A stretch of 64,000 bases of DNA from Ascaphus truei (GCA_036426205.1 CM071586.1:8924219-8988218), one strand, 5' to 3'; shown: positions 43,800 to 54,701, counted from the stretch's first letter. Notes: a model not told the origin generated them from the letters alone. Program-made: numbers and translations.

Positions 43800-44420
43800 C
43801 TAATAATTGGCTAAGCCAAGAAACCTCTGAATCGCCTTAAGAGAAGTGGGCTGGGGCCAATCTACGACTGCCTTGAGTTTATCAGGATCCATGGAGAAGC
43901 CTTTATTACAGATAATGTATCCCAAGAAAGAAGTGGATGTTTGAAAAATACATTTCTCCATCTTGGCATAGAGATGATTCTCACGTAGACGGGAGAGAAC
44001 TAGCTTGGTGTGCTGGATATGTTCGGATATAGATTTAGAAAAAATAAGAATATCATCAAGGTAGACAATTACAAAAATTTTGAGGACATCCCGAAAAATA
44101 TAATTCCCGAATTCTTGAAAGACAGCTGGGGCATTACAGAATCCGAAAGGCATGACCAAATATTCGTAATGGCTATCTCACGTATTGAAGGCCATTTTCC
44201 ATTCGTCCCCTTTTCGAATGCGTATGAGATTATAGACCCCACGAAGATCGAGTTTAGAAAAAATGGAAGAACCTTCAAGACGATCAAACTATTCTGAAAT
44301 GAGAAGCAAGGGGTAACAATTCTTCAGGGTTCTTTTGTTAAGACCCCTACAGTCTATGCATGGGCGGAGTGAACCATCTTTCTTCTTAACAAAAAAGAGG
44401 AGGACGACGCTCTAATGAAC
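43800..44420 (-). pseudogene. G3 reverse transcriptase
   Basis: 43800-44159 reads [28 protein letters not shown] (intact YLDD), [16 protein letters not shown] and [11 protein letters not shown]. The fingers region upstream (44160-44420) is recognisable but frame-shifted: [24 protein letters not shown], with the RNH-proximal part degraded. The catalytic box is preserved although the ORF is not. Confidence 0.85.
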
Positions 44421-44695
44421 CCTCTCTTTAAATTCTCCTAAATATACTCAGACATATCCATTGTCTCTTCCTGAGACTAAGGCTAAGATCTACCTTTAAG
44501 AAGGATGGCACCAGGCAGAAGATCGATGGGACAATCATAAGGAAGGTGATGATGAAGGATTTCTGAACGAACCTTATCAAAAACATCAATGAAATCTGCA
44601 TATACTTCAGGAAGCATAGGTTTGGCAGGAGTACTGGTCTCTACACCAGCGATAAGTTGTACCGAGGATACAGGAGCAACTTCAGAGGCAACACC

Positions 44696-45041
44696 TCATT
44701 GTATAGGTTTCTTGTCAGTCCAGTCTATAAGCGGATTTTGTTGTTGAAGCCAAGGGAGGCCCAGAATTATCTGTACAGAGGGTGAATGGATAACATCCAG
44801 TGAGTTCTCTTCCTTGTGACTATCCATAGTGGAGAGAGTAAGAGTAGGAGTTTCTAATGAAATGAAGGCTGGCTGGAGAGGACGTCCGTCGATAGCCTCT
44901 AGACCCACCGGTACTGACTTTTTGACCAGAGGAATCCTTATGTTTAGTAGCGAAATCTTGATCCATAAAATTTCCCCCAGAATCGATGAAGGCAGAGGCA
45001 GGAACTAGGAAGCCAGGACCCTCATGGAAGATTGACTGCAT
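44696..45041 (-). pseudogene. G3 protease region
   Basis: Contains ASAFIDSGGNFMDQDFA, with DSG as the aspartic-protease active-site triplet, and further on VQIILGLPWLQQQNPLIDW, the flap-to-C-terminal motif that closes gypsy proteases. The two parts are in different frames. It sits between the gag knuckle and RT as expected. Confidence 0.8.
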
Positions 45042-45427
45042 GACCCTGGTAGGGGTCTCTTAATAGGAGGGGAAGAAAAAATGGTACCCAAGGATCCCCT
45101 CACACCTCATTGGGTGTTGGCGTTTCCCTGCTTCGTGGGACAGTGAAGCACCAGGTGACCGACAGTCCGCAGTAGAGACATAATCCTTCAGTTCTCCGAC
45201 GTTGTTTCTCTGAAGGGGAGAGCTGGTGACTTCCTAACTGCATTGATTCTGGAGCCTCGAGCTTTAGAAAATGGGAGGAGACAGATTGGGGATAGGAGCA
45301 ATTGGTGTGAGAGAACGTGAGTGATAGCGTTCAAGCCTCCTTTCCTGAAGGCGTTGATCCACCCCAATACATACGGCAATAAGATCCTCGAGCACTGTGT
45401 GTCTTTCCTGAGCAGCTAATTCATTCT

Positions 45428-46038
45428 TTAATGTCTCGAGAGACCTTGCCAGAAGGCTGCAGATAACACCTCATCGTTCCAGCCCGTCTCTGCCGCAATG
45501 ATCCGAAATTCCAGAGCGTATCTTGCAACCGATCTGTGACCCTGTGAAATGTGGAACAATGAAGAAGCAGCAGTAATCTTACGGCCAGTGGTGTCAAAGA
45601 CCTCCTTAAATTCCTTCTTGAAGCGTGGGAAGTCTTGGATAAGCTCCAGTCTCAGCTCCCAAATGGGGTATGCCCATGCCAAGGCGTCTTCGGTTAATAG
45701 AGCGATAATATACGCCACCTTAGATCTGTCAGAAGAGAAGCGAAAGGGGTTAACTCGAACTGTATGTCACATTGGTTGAGGAAACCTCGGTATCCATGGA
45801 GATCTCCCGCATAGCGATTGGGAGTGGGGAGACGTGGCTCGAGAGAGAATGAGGCTTCAGGGGAAGAAACAGGCAGAGTAGCAGGCCTAACCATTCTGGA
45901 TTGAGATTGGTTGAGAGATACCGTTGCCAGACTTTGAGTCAGGGAAGCAGTCTGATTGTCGAAGTATTGGAAATGCTCAGAGATAGAAGACAGGGCTTGG
46001 CCCACCACAGGGGGGTCCATGTTCGTTGAGCTGAGCAT
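45428..46038 (-). pseudogene. G3 gag
   Basis: Two frame-shifted blocks. 46038-45694 starts near MDPPVVGQALSSISEHF and contains PRLPTPNRYAGDLHGYRGFL. 45718-45428 reads ALLTEDALAWAYPIWELR, DFPRFKKEFKEVFD and LFHISQGHRSVARYALEFR, the retrotransposon gag (capsid-like) domain. A CCHC zinc knuckle follows at about 45185-45130 (CLYCG ... HC) but needs a one-base shift to complete GH. Gag packages element RNA. Confidence 0.8.
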
Positions 46039-46040
46039 AC

Positions 46041-46135
46041 TGTAACGCTTGCGCTACTCACGTGCAAGACAGGACCCCGGTACTGAGGTGGGGAAGTATA
46101 GAACCACGCACCCACAGCAGCGGAAGCGTGCCTGG
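46041..46135 (-). mobile_element. 5' LTR of G3, distal part
   Basis: Ends TGTAACGCTTGCGC on the plus strand, i.e. ...GCGTTACA on the element strand. It is interrupted at 46135 by G4 and continues at 49761-50401. Together the parts give about 736 bp, close to the 744-bp LTR at 29436. Confidence 0.8.
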
Positions 46136-49100
46136 TGTGAGGACTCTGGGGTCACGACGGTCGCAGCGTGAAATCCCCTCACCTCTTTCTGCTCCCACTG
46201 CTGTGCGTCTCCGTCCTCGCCGCTCCAACCCGACCCCCGTGGTGAGGGGGCTTCCCCGTCCTCTCCGTCGGGCTGCTGCTGCCCAAATCTTACCCACACT
46301 CTCTACCTGAGACGGATGCCATGAACGAATATATCCGTGAGAACCTAAAGCAGGGCTTTATACGGCACTCCAATTCGCCCGTGGGAGCTGGATTCTTTTT
46401 CGTTAAGTAAAGGGACGGTACTCTCAGACCGTGTATAGACTACCGGGGACTGAACCGCATCACGGTGAAGAACCGTTACCCACTTCCTCTCATCTCTAAA
46501 CTATTCGACAGACTTCAAGGTGCTAACCTGTTCTCCAAGCTTGACCTTCGCAGGGCGTATAATCTTATTCGCATCTGGGAGGTCGACGAATGGAAGACCG
46601 CCTTCAACACCCGTAGCGGCCACTACGAGTATCTCGTGATGCCCTTCGGCTTATGCAACGCTCCGGCGGTTTTTCAGGACTTTATCAACGACATCTTCGG
46701 GATGTCCTTAATCTTTTTGTAATTGTTTATCTGGATGACATCCTTATTTTTTCCAAGAATCTACAGGATCATATCATCCATTCCAAGTTTGTACTCTCCC
46801 GCCTCCGAGAGAACCGATTGTTTGCCAAGATGGAGAAATGTCTCTTTTACCAGTCTTCCACCTCTTTTCTTGGGTATATTATTTCCAACATGGGATTGGC
46901 CATGGACCCTGAGAAACTTAAAGCCGTAACCCGACTCCCTCAAGTCTATTCAGCGGTTCCTAGGCTTTTCCAATTATTACCGGAAGTTTATTCGTAACTT
47001 CTCCACCATCATCGCCCCGATCACGGCACTGACCCAAAAAGGAGCTGATCCTTCGTCTTGGTCTCCTGAGGCAGTCACAACTTTTGAAACACTGAAACAA
47101 GCATTTGTCTCAGCTCCCATCCTTCGACACCCGGACACCAATTTTTCTTTCACCCTAGAGGTAGACGCTTCGGACTGCAGGACCGGCGCTGTCCTATCCC
47201 AAAGATTTTCTCCCCAGGGTAAACTTCACCCTTGCGGTTTTTTCTCAAAGAAGTTTTCCCCAGCTGAGAGGAACTATGATGTGGGCAATAGAGAACTTTT
47301 GGCCGTCAAGTTGGCTCTTCAGGAATGGAGGCATCTGCTGTAGGGATCAAAAGAGCTGTTCATTATTCTCACGGACCACAAAAATCGTTTATACATCGAG
47401 AATGCCCGCCGCTTAGGTCCCGCCAAGCCCGCTGGTCGTTATTTTTCTCCAGGTTTAATTTTATTTTGTCATACATTCCCGGCACTAAGAACGTCAAGGC
47501 GGATGCTCTTTCTAGACAATATTATTCTGATGAGAGACCGGAGAAGACTACAGAGTCTATCCTTCCCAAACAAAAGATCCTCGCGGTCGCTACCTTCAAG
47601 AATCTTGAGAAGATCATGAAGTCTCAAAGTCACCTTCCTAGCGATCTTGAGATCCCGAAGGACACCTTTATTCCGGAGATTCTGGAATGGGGGCATGCTT
47701 CCCATTCGGCAGGACACCCAGGCTACAAGAAGACTTTGGATCTCATCCGTCGCACCTTTTGGTGGCCCAATATGGCCAAATCCATCCTTGAATTTACCCG
47801 GGCTTGTCCGGTATGTGCACGCAATAAGATCCCTCGCCAGAGACCCCATGGTCTTCTTTTGCCCTTATCCATCCCGAAGTGCCCCTGGTCCCACATATCC
47901 ATGGACTTTATTGTGAAATTGCCTAGGTCGAATGGCATGAACACCATTCTAGTAGTGGTGGATCGGTTTTCCAAGATGGCACATTTTATTCTCTCAAACG
48001 ATTACCCTCCTCACCCGCCCTAGCCGATATTTTCTCCTAAGACATTTTCCGGATCCATGGCATACCCACGTCCATCATATCGGATCGTGGCTCTCAATTT
48101 GTTTCCAGATTCTGGAGGACCTTCACCAGAAGACTGGGCATTGCTTCCTCCTTCTCTTCGGTTATCACCCTCAATCTAATGGACAGACCGAGAGGGTCAA
48201 TAAATCTCTCGAGAAGTATTTAAGGTGCTTCGGCTCTGACTCCCAGGATGACTGGGCGGAATTACTTTCCTGGGCTGAGTATGCCTTTAATTCCTCCAGG
48301 AATTAATCCACTGGTGAGACACCTTTCTTTATTAATTACGACTTTCACCTGGCTTGCCTACCTATTTCCAAGATCTCCTCTGGAGTTCCAGCTGTGGATG
48401 AACACATCTCCCGCCTACAGGACTATTGGGCTAGAATTCAATCTGCACTTCAAAGGGCCTCCCTGTCTTCTAAAGTCCAGGCTGACCGCCGTCGCCGACC
48501 TGCACCCAACTTCAAACCAGGGGACAAGGTTTGGTTGTCTACTAGAAATATCCGCCTCAAAACCCCTTCCCCCAAATTGGCTCCTAGGTTTCTGGGGCCA
48601 TTTTCTATCGTGGAGCAGGTTAACCTGGTGGCCTTCCGCCTTCAACTACCCCCAAGCATGAGAATTCCTAATGTTTTTCATACATCACTTCTCAAATCGT
48701 TCATCTCTAGTCCTCTATTCCCGGACCACACTCTTAAACCTGATCCAGTGATCATACAGGGCAACAAAGAGTACGAGGTCCAAACCATACTAGGTTCCCA
48801 TCTCTCCAAAGGTAAAGTCCATTTCTTGGTCCATTAGAAGGGCTTCGGACCCGAGGAAAGGTCTTGGGTACCTCTTAACGACATTCACGCACCAGGACTT
48901 CTTAAACGCTTCCGGAAAAAGTTTCCATTCAAACCATGGAAAGATCGTCCTGAGGCCGACCCTGAAGGGGGGGTACTGTGAGGACTCTGGGTCATGACGG
49001 TCGCATCGTGACCTCCCCTCGCCTCTTTCTGCTCCCACTGCTGTGCGGCTCCGTCCTCGCCGCTCCCACCCCCGTGGTGAGGGGGCTTCCCCGTCCTCTC

Positions 49101-49755
49101 CGTCGGGCTGCCGCTGCTCCGCGTGCGGCTGGTGCTCGGGCGCCTGCCATTGCCCCTGCGCGCGCATCCCCTCCCGTTATGGAGCGCGTGCCGGCACAAG
49201 TTAATTTATTCACTGCTCTTGCAGTGAAGCCACGCCCCACATGCTGGTTACCAGTTAACCCTAGACCTTACCACCTGGCGGCCTATTATGGGGACCAATC
49301 CTTGACAGCTCCTAAGGCTCCTCGAGGCCTGCCTCCGCTACCCATTGGTCAGCCACAGTACTTTAATACCTGTCCTACCTCTCTCACATCGCTCGACATA
49401 GTCTCTGCTACCGACGTCTATTCTGGCTCTCCCTTTGTCTTCGTGTATTCAGGTTGCGACCCAGCTTGGCGGACGTTCCTATCTGGCTCTGGACCCCGGC
49501 TCCCTCTTGACCTTGCAGCTTCTATCATCCCTCGACCTCCCGGATCTCTCTCTCTCCCTGACCTTGGCTAACGGCAACGACTTCGTCTCTTCTGTACCGG
49601 TACCGGCAAGTATTGCTACACCTTTTCACACCTAGCCTGGCAACGCCAAAACACCACACTCCGGACACGCTCCTTCTGCTGCGGGTGCGTGCACATGTAC
49701 GTCCCCACCTCAGTATAAGGGACGAGTCTGGTCTGCAGGCAGCACCGGCGTAACA
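46136..49755 (+). mobile_element. Gypsy element G4 nested in the G3 5' LTR
   Basis: Flanked by a perfect 5-bp duplication CCTGG (46131-46135, 49756-49760). It consists of the first about 145 bp of the 5' LTR (TGTGAGGACTC...), a deletion of the rest of the LTR plus gag and protease, pol from RT to chromodomain (46300-48957), a purine tract GAAGGGGGGG and a full 3' LTR (48977-49755, 779 bp, ending CCGGCGTAACA). The order is clear: G3 inserted first, then G4 into its LTR, then the internal deletion. Confidence 0.88.
46300..48957 (+). pseudogene. G4 pol: RT, RNase H, integrase, chromodomain
   Basis: [19 protein letters not shown] then a stop (46408-46410), [38 protein letters not shown], a frameshift near 46690, then [13 protein letters not shown]. 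RNase [39 protein letters not shown] then a stop (47341-47343), ILTDHKNRLYIE. Integrase: [72 protein letters not shown]-terminus: PGDKVWLSTRNI and chromodomain EYEVQTILGSHLSKGKVHFL with a stop at 48835-48837, then GFGPEERSWVP. Few lesions compared with G1 and G3, so it is a younger copy. Confidence 0.9.
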
Positions 49756-49760
49756 CCTGG

Positions 49761-50401
49761 CAAGCGGATTGTCAATGTAGCCGGGTCTGGGTTGGAGAGA
49801 CCGGGTTAGTGCTGATACTTGCAAAGGTATTGGGATGCAGAGGTCAGAATTGTCCAAGTCCGTTAAGCCGTGGTCTGGGATGGAGAGGTCAGAATCGTAG
49901 AAGTCCATATAGCCGTGGTCTGGGTTGGAGAAGTACACAGAGTTGAAGGTAAGCCAGGGTCGATATCCAGAGGGGTTCAAAAGTCAAGCCAGATCGGTAC
50001 ACGAGTAATCCAAACTGTGAAAGAGACGAGACAAGAGCAAGGCACAACAACCGCAGGAGCACAAGGCTACAACTAGTTATGCTCAGCAAAGCTAGAAATT
50101 GAGAGCAGGGTATATATCAGGAACAGGAACAAATCTCAAGGAGGCGGAGCAGAGGCGCGGCCTCTGCAGAGACCAGGATAGGCTGTAGGAGACAAGTGGG
50201 AATAAGACAATCTTGTCATGCAGCTGGGGAGCGGTGCACGGCATCACGTGAGTGCGCCGTGTGCGAGAGAAGCGCGGCGCATCCGAGGGAGCAGAGCTAA
50301 GCTCCGTGGCAGCCTAGAAGAGCTGCGCGTGCACAGGTCTGTGTGGCGACAGGTAAGGAAGGAACACATTGCAAAGGACGTGTTCCCCGATTCCTTTCAC
50401 A
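49761..50401 (-). mobile_element. 5' LTR of G3, proximal part
   Basis: On the element strand it begins TGTGAAAGGAATCGGGGAAC at 50401 and continues to the G4 insertion point. It shares blocks with the LTR at 29436-30179. TAATG follows at 50402-50406, but the other end of G3 is lost so no duplication can be tested. Confidence 0.8.
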
Positions 50402-50823
50402 TAATGAGGCTGGTAGAAAGAAATGTGTATTTTGAAAAGAAGTATGGTCACAGCAAATATAAATAGTAGAGGCGGCATGGCAGCAATAGTTTAGTGTTGA
50501 GGTGTGCAGTCTGGATAGAAAATGTCATCCTTTCCAGCACAGTTCGACTTCAGTATCCAGAGCCGGTAGGTGTTCTGTTGTTCACTTGTTCCACTTCTGT
50601 TGGACTCACTTTTAACTCCACACTGCTTGCCACTTAAAAAGGGCCACTTTAAATAAGGGCTTCTTTACATGTAGGCTGCTCCCCTGCATTATTTTGTCTT
50701 CTCTCTGTGTTTCACTGCATGTTCTCAGTAACATTATCGTTTATCCCCTGTCTCTGTATAAATAAGAGTCTTACAGAACCAATTGCTCTATTTGAACACT
50801 GAATGGGATTCTTTGTGTTTCAG

Positions 50824-50974
50824 GTACCTATAAAATGTGATGATGTTGCAGTCTATTTCTCTGTTGAGGAGTGGGAATATCTAGAAGGACACAAGGGGCT
50901 TTACAAGGACGTGATGATGATGGAGAATCCCAAGAAGCTCGATACTTTGGAAATCCCTATAAACAGGAGCTCAG
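50824..50974 (+). CDS. KRAB/FAX zinc-finger gene, KRAB-A exon
   Basis: A 151-bp exon between TTTGTGTTTCAG and TCAG|GTAGCG, phase 0 in and phase 1 out. It reads VPIKCDDVAVYFSVEEWEYL EGHKGLYKDVMMMEN, then PKKLDTLEIP. DVAVYFSxEEWEYLxxxxKxLYKDVMMEN is the KRAB-A (amphibian FAX) box; in amniotes the DV...EW...LY residues contact the TRIM28 corepressor, and whether the amphibian version does is less certain. One extra Met codon (ATG ATG ATG) distinguishes it from the usual VMMEN. The exon is fully open and conserved, unlike the surrounding transposons. Confidence 0.9.
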
Positions 50975-50979
50975 GTAGC

Positions 50980-51950
50980 GCAAGGTTTTCTTGGACAAAA
51001 CTATGATTGACCTAAATGGGCAGTGATTGTATTGCTTGTCACAATACCAAAAGTTATATACCGTATAGAAAAATGTCCAATACACAAGTAAAAAGGTATA
51101 CCAAAATGCCAATGTCACAGCTCTTATAGATATGACCACTTCTCCTCCAATAGAAACCTCAGAAAAATCAACAAAAGAGCACAGACACGGCACAAAATCG
51201 GCACCAATACAGAATGCACTAACCAAATAATAAATATATTATCGCTAAGTACATGGGTAAAATCGTATCTCAGCTGATACAGTCATTGTCCCACTCTGTC
51301 CTTCCTCCCATCCGTTCTTCAATATTGATGACGGCTTTGCCCGTCCGGCGAAAGCAAGCTCTTTCCTACTCAGACGCCTCCAGCACCACTGTAGCCAGCT
51401 GCTGCACCGCCGAACATGAGCAGCGTTCTGTCTACTGAAGCAGTGACGTACCACTCCACGCGGTTGGAATACCCAGAAGTGTGTCTCAGGAGGACTCTGG
51501 AAGTGTGAGACTGTTCACCTTGTTTAATCATACGTGTTTCGACTTGGTCGCAGCGAGACAGACACGACCAAATATTTGCTTACGGATCCAGTAGGTCTCT
51601 TGCTTACGTAACTGCAAAAGCCTATCCCAATCCTGGCCCAATCAGTACCAATCCTATCACGGAAACGACCTTATTAATATTATGAACATTATAAAAGTGT
51701 TTAGACCCACCGCCCCCAATATGGCTTTTATGCTACAGGATCCTCTTTATACACCCCACATATTGAAACCCAAATGTGCAGGTCAACATACAGTATAGAT
51801 CACGTGTCATATTACAAGTTATAAATTGTTTTATGAGGATTACTTCCCCAGTAACTTTCAACTGGGACTTCTTGCTTTAATTTGTAATGTAGGCACATGT
51901 CATACACCTAGTGCCGCCAAACTTGTAGCATCCATTGGGTTTGGCGGAAA
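50980..51950. other. Intronic repeat-like stretch with hammerhead-like motif
   Basis: No gene. On the minus strand near 51555-51520 GCGACCAAGTCGAAACACGT forms a CGAC/GTCG stem followed by GAAAC, like stem II and the core strand of PLE-associated hammerhead motifs. The rest resembles PLE-type flanking sequence but I could not identify coding motifs. 50402-50820 likewise holds nothing identifiable beyond a polypyrimidine tract before the KRAB exon. Confidence 0.35.
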
Positions 51951-51952
51951 GC

Positions 51953-52384
51953 TGTAACGGATGCTTGCCGCAAACCGGACAGGTCCACGAGGCCGAGGTG
52001 GGGAGTAGAAAACACTGACCTAAAGACGCGAGATCGCGTCAGGTGTACATGTTCGTAGTCGTGCATAGCCAGGTCATCGTAGGAGAATGTAGGATAGTTG
52101 AAGGAAGACCGAGGGTTGGAGAGAGCAGTGTAGTTGTATGGAAACTGAGGTCGAGGATTGGAGAAAGCAGGATAGTAGACGGGAACAAGGCAATTCAGGA
52201 CAAGGTGAGGCAAAGTGAATATGACTGGCACACGTCACAAGATGTATGCTCAGCCAACTTCCTGGTGGAAGAGGCTCAGCCTAAATAGTAGGGTCATCCA
52301 ATCAGGCGCACGGCTACACAGCAGGCAGGAGCCAATCAGGCGACCACAGCTTGATGGGGGCGGAGCCTCTGTCCGATCCTCACA
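51953..52384 (-). mobile_element. Solo gypsy-type LTR, 432 bp
   Basis: The element strand starts TGTGAGGATCGGACAG and ends GCATCCGTTACA; flanked by a perfect AAAGC duplication (51948-51952, 52385-52389). Ends match the other gypsy LTRs here, but it is shorter. It lies in the intron after the KRAB exon. Confidence 0.88.
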
Positions 52385-52418
52385 AAAGCCAACTGTACCT
52401 ATTTTCTGGTGCAAACAA

Positions 52419-52716
52419 TGTCTGTGTAGAACGGAGCACAACCGCAACAGGACAGGAACAAAAGGATCATGACAGGGTAACTCCCATAAAAATAGTATTT
52501 ATGTATTTATTTAGCTCACATAAGCACTGTACAGGTTAAAAAAAACTATCAAGTATAATCAGGGTGATAAAGCGCAGAAGCGCAAAACGTGTAGGTGGAG
52601 TTTTTTAACCTGTTGATTGCTTATGTGAGCTAAATAAATACTATTTTTATTGGAGTTACCATGTTATGATCCTTTTGTTCTTGTCCTGTTGCGGTTGTGC
52701 TCCGTGCTACACAGAC
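52419..52716. repeat. Large hairpin with hammerhead-like loop
   Basis: Arms 52419-52545 and 52600-52716 are near-perfect reverse complements (e.g. ACGGAGCACAACCGCAACAG against CTGTTGCGGTTGTGCTCCGT). The 54-nt loop holds GGTGATAAAGCGCAGAAGCG CAAAACGTGTAGG (52564-52594), a GCGC stem between degenerate CUGANGA and GAAAC boxes. Probably a non-autonomous PLE-derived unit. Its RNA would form a long duplex in the intron. 52720-53319 holds nothing identifiable. Confidence 0.65.
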
Positions 52717-53319
52717 ATCATTTGGACATCCTTTTTCAATGGATTTTGCACGCAATCAGGAATTGCCAGATCCACTGAGACGGCTTCAAATATAAGGTAA
52801 CAGGCTGTGGCCTTCGTGAATGTTACCCCCCTCATACATCATTCCTTAAAATATTCAGAGGTGAGGTCTATATATTGCGCCACAAGCTGTGGTGGCCGCC
52901 CTTGGTGCTAATCCTCCCAACCATACAATATCTGGATTGTTTATGTGGACTATTGAAGGCATTCTGGACATTATGTGATGATTATTTGGAAAGACTTCAT
53001 AGGTAACATAAACAGACGGAGCATCATTTCATCCCTGGACTGTATTGTATATCTGGTGCAGCCTGATTATATTTAGTGATAAATGTATAGTGATAAATAA
53101 GGTATTCCTCTTGAGCTTTATGTCAGCAACAGAACACAAGGTCCTAAGGTGAACAGCAGAGAACATTGTTGAGTCCCTCTTTAAGTGACCTAGAATGGCT
53201 GTGTAATCCTAAATAGAATTTTGCGATGGTAGACATGCTTAAAATATATATATGTTTCAAATAACTTTAAAACTGTGTGTGGTGTACAAACCCATTTATT
53301 CTCCCATTGGAATTAACAG

Positions 53320-53427
53320 GATTCCATAATGAAAAGCTAGATACTGTATCAATTAGTGAGCAAGGAGAGGATGAGACAGGTGAAAAGGACATTCAACAGG
53401 TGGAAATTTATCCAGACACAAGTGCAC
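53320..53427 (+). CDS. KRAB/FAX zinc-finger gene, linker exon
   Basis: A 108-bp exon: acceptor GGAATTAACAG at 53319, donor GCAC|GTGAGT at 53427/53428. Phase 1 in and phase 1 out, so it joins the KRAB exon (ending in G of a split Gly codon) and the exon at 54023 in frame. It reads FHNEKLDTVSISEQGEDETG ..., acidic, the usual character of the spacer between KRAB and the finger array. There is no stop in this frame over 36 codons. I found it by splice-phase matching; the sequence itself is not a conserved domain. 53428-54022 is A/T-rich intron. Confidence 0.7.
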
Positions 53428-54022
53428 GTGAGTAATATACATGATGATAGTCTAGATGGAACATGGATCAGAATTAGAATTTCAGAATTGTTTCATACAT
53501 ACTGTATTAATATTTTTAAAACACCAGGGTTAATGTAAATCAAATGAGAACATCCTACTGTACGATCTTTCTAAATAATGTTTCTTTGTTTGAAAATGGG
53601 AGACGTCACTCAGTTTACATAACTTTTTATCAAACTTATTTTTGGAATTAAGGGCTCAGTAGACAATTTACTATACAAGAGTTGTTTTTAAGTGGAAATA
53701 TTTAATGTAAACTTGTATCATGAATTGGAAACAAGATTCAGAGAAGGTTAAATCCTGGGGTCATACCTTATTATGCGGATATAGCAAATACATGTTTTAT
53801 ATCATGATGGATATGTAATATTAAATTTATGGGTAAACAAATATTTAAAAATAGTCAGTATTTATATTCCAGTATTAGTCTCTAGTAAGTTGATTTAATT
53901 GAGAGCTATGTTTTTAGGGCTAAAACACTTTATATTGTACATGTATTAAATAATTTTCATACGAAAGAGCAAGCTGTCTATGAAATAAAAAAATGTCATT
54001 TGTTTTTGAATGATTTGAACAG

Positions 54023-54118
54023 GTGAAATTGTATCAAGTGGTGAGGAAATAGAGGACCTGTGTGTAAGGAGCCACCTTGAAGCTCAGGAGAACGAATGCC
54101 ATGAAGATTCCAGCTCAG
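54023..54118 (+). CDS. KRAB/FAX zinc-finger gene, second linker exon
   Basis: A 96-bp exon between TTTGAATGATTTGAACAG and CTCAG|GTGAGT, again phase 1 to phase 1. The split codon with the previous exon gives Arg, then EIVSSGEEIEDLCVRSHLEA QENECHEDSSS. Acidic linker with no stops. The next exon should encode C2H2 fingers, but no HTGEKP-type linker appears between here and 64000, so it lies beyond the window, on another scaffold, or is lost. Confidence 0.68.
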
Positions 54119-54183
54119 GTGAGTATATGATGTGTGAGAGGAATGCCAGTCACGGAACATATTCCCCCTGCTGATATCTCTAA

Positions 54184-54495
54184 GGCTGCGTCCATAGTGT
54201 AGGAGACAGCGCGAACAACGGTGCTCGCGCCGAAAGCAAACACTAGGACGCCAATGTGAATGTGTATAGTGCAAGGCGACTAGGGCTTCGCGCGTCAACC
54301 TTGCTTGATTTTGCCACACGGCGGCCAGGTCACATGAGCGATTTGCCAATGAGGGCGAACCAGCCCCGTGACGTCCCGACCCCCAACACACCTCCCGTCG
54401 CCTCTGCTTGCAGGACAGAAATCTCTTGTGCTTGAGGCGATCGTGACGCCACCCCAACCCGTGTGTGTGTGCATGCTTCCACTATGGCCGCAGCC
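54184..54495. mobile_element. PIF/Harbinger-like MITE with TAA duplication
   Basis: A 312-bp element with inverted ends GGCTGCGTCCATAGTG and CACTATGGCCGCAGCC, flanked by TAA (54181-54183, 54496-54498). The ends match the element at 25234. It sits 65 bp after a coding-exon donor. Confidence 0.75.
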
Positions 54496-54701
54496 TAAAT
54501 CACTGAATCTCTTGCTGCTTTATAGTAAAACACTTTAACCTCTCACACATACACAAACAAATTCCCGCCCACCTTTCTCTTTCTTAGAAGTCATCTTTCT
54601 GGTCAGTGGGTCAGTTGTTTGACCATGCAGGTTAAAGGTTACTCTTGAATCAGTTGTTCTTGCATCTCAGCTATTCGCATGGAAATCTGAAGGGTCTATA
54701 G

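Larger units (their letters stand above)
42200..46040 (-). pseudogene. Ty3/gypsy chromovirus G3, gag to integrase
   Basis: The most complete gypsy here, reading from 46040 downwards: gag, CCHC knuckle, protease, RT, RNase H, integrase. The 3' end (integrase C-terminus, chromodomain, 3' LTR) is missing: at about 42200, within VWLS-like sequence, it abuts PLE-5. The 5' LTR adjoins at 46041 and continues beyond a nested element. Frameshifts in gag, the knuckle, protease and RT show that it is inactive. Confidence 0.88.

Noticed and set aside
53356..53538. 60-residue open frame beginning MSKERMRQVKRTF
   Set aside because: It is in the wrong frame relative to the phase-matched linker exon at 53320-53427 and runs through its splice donor.
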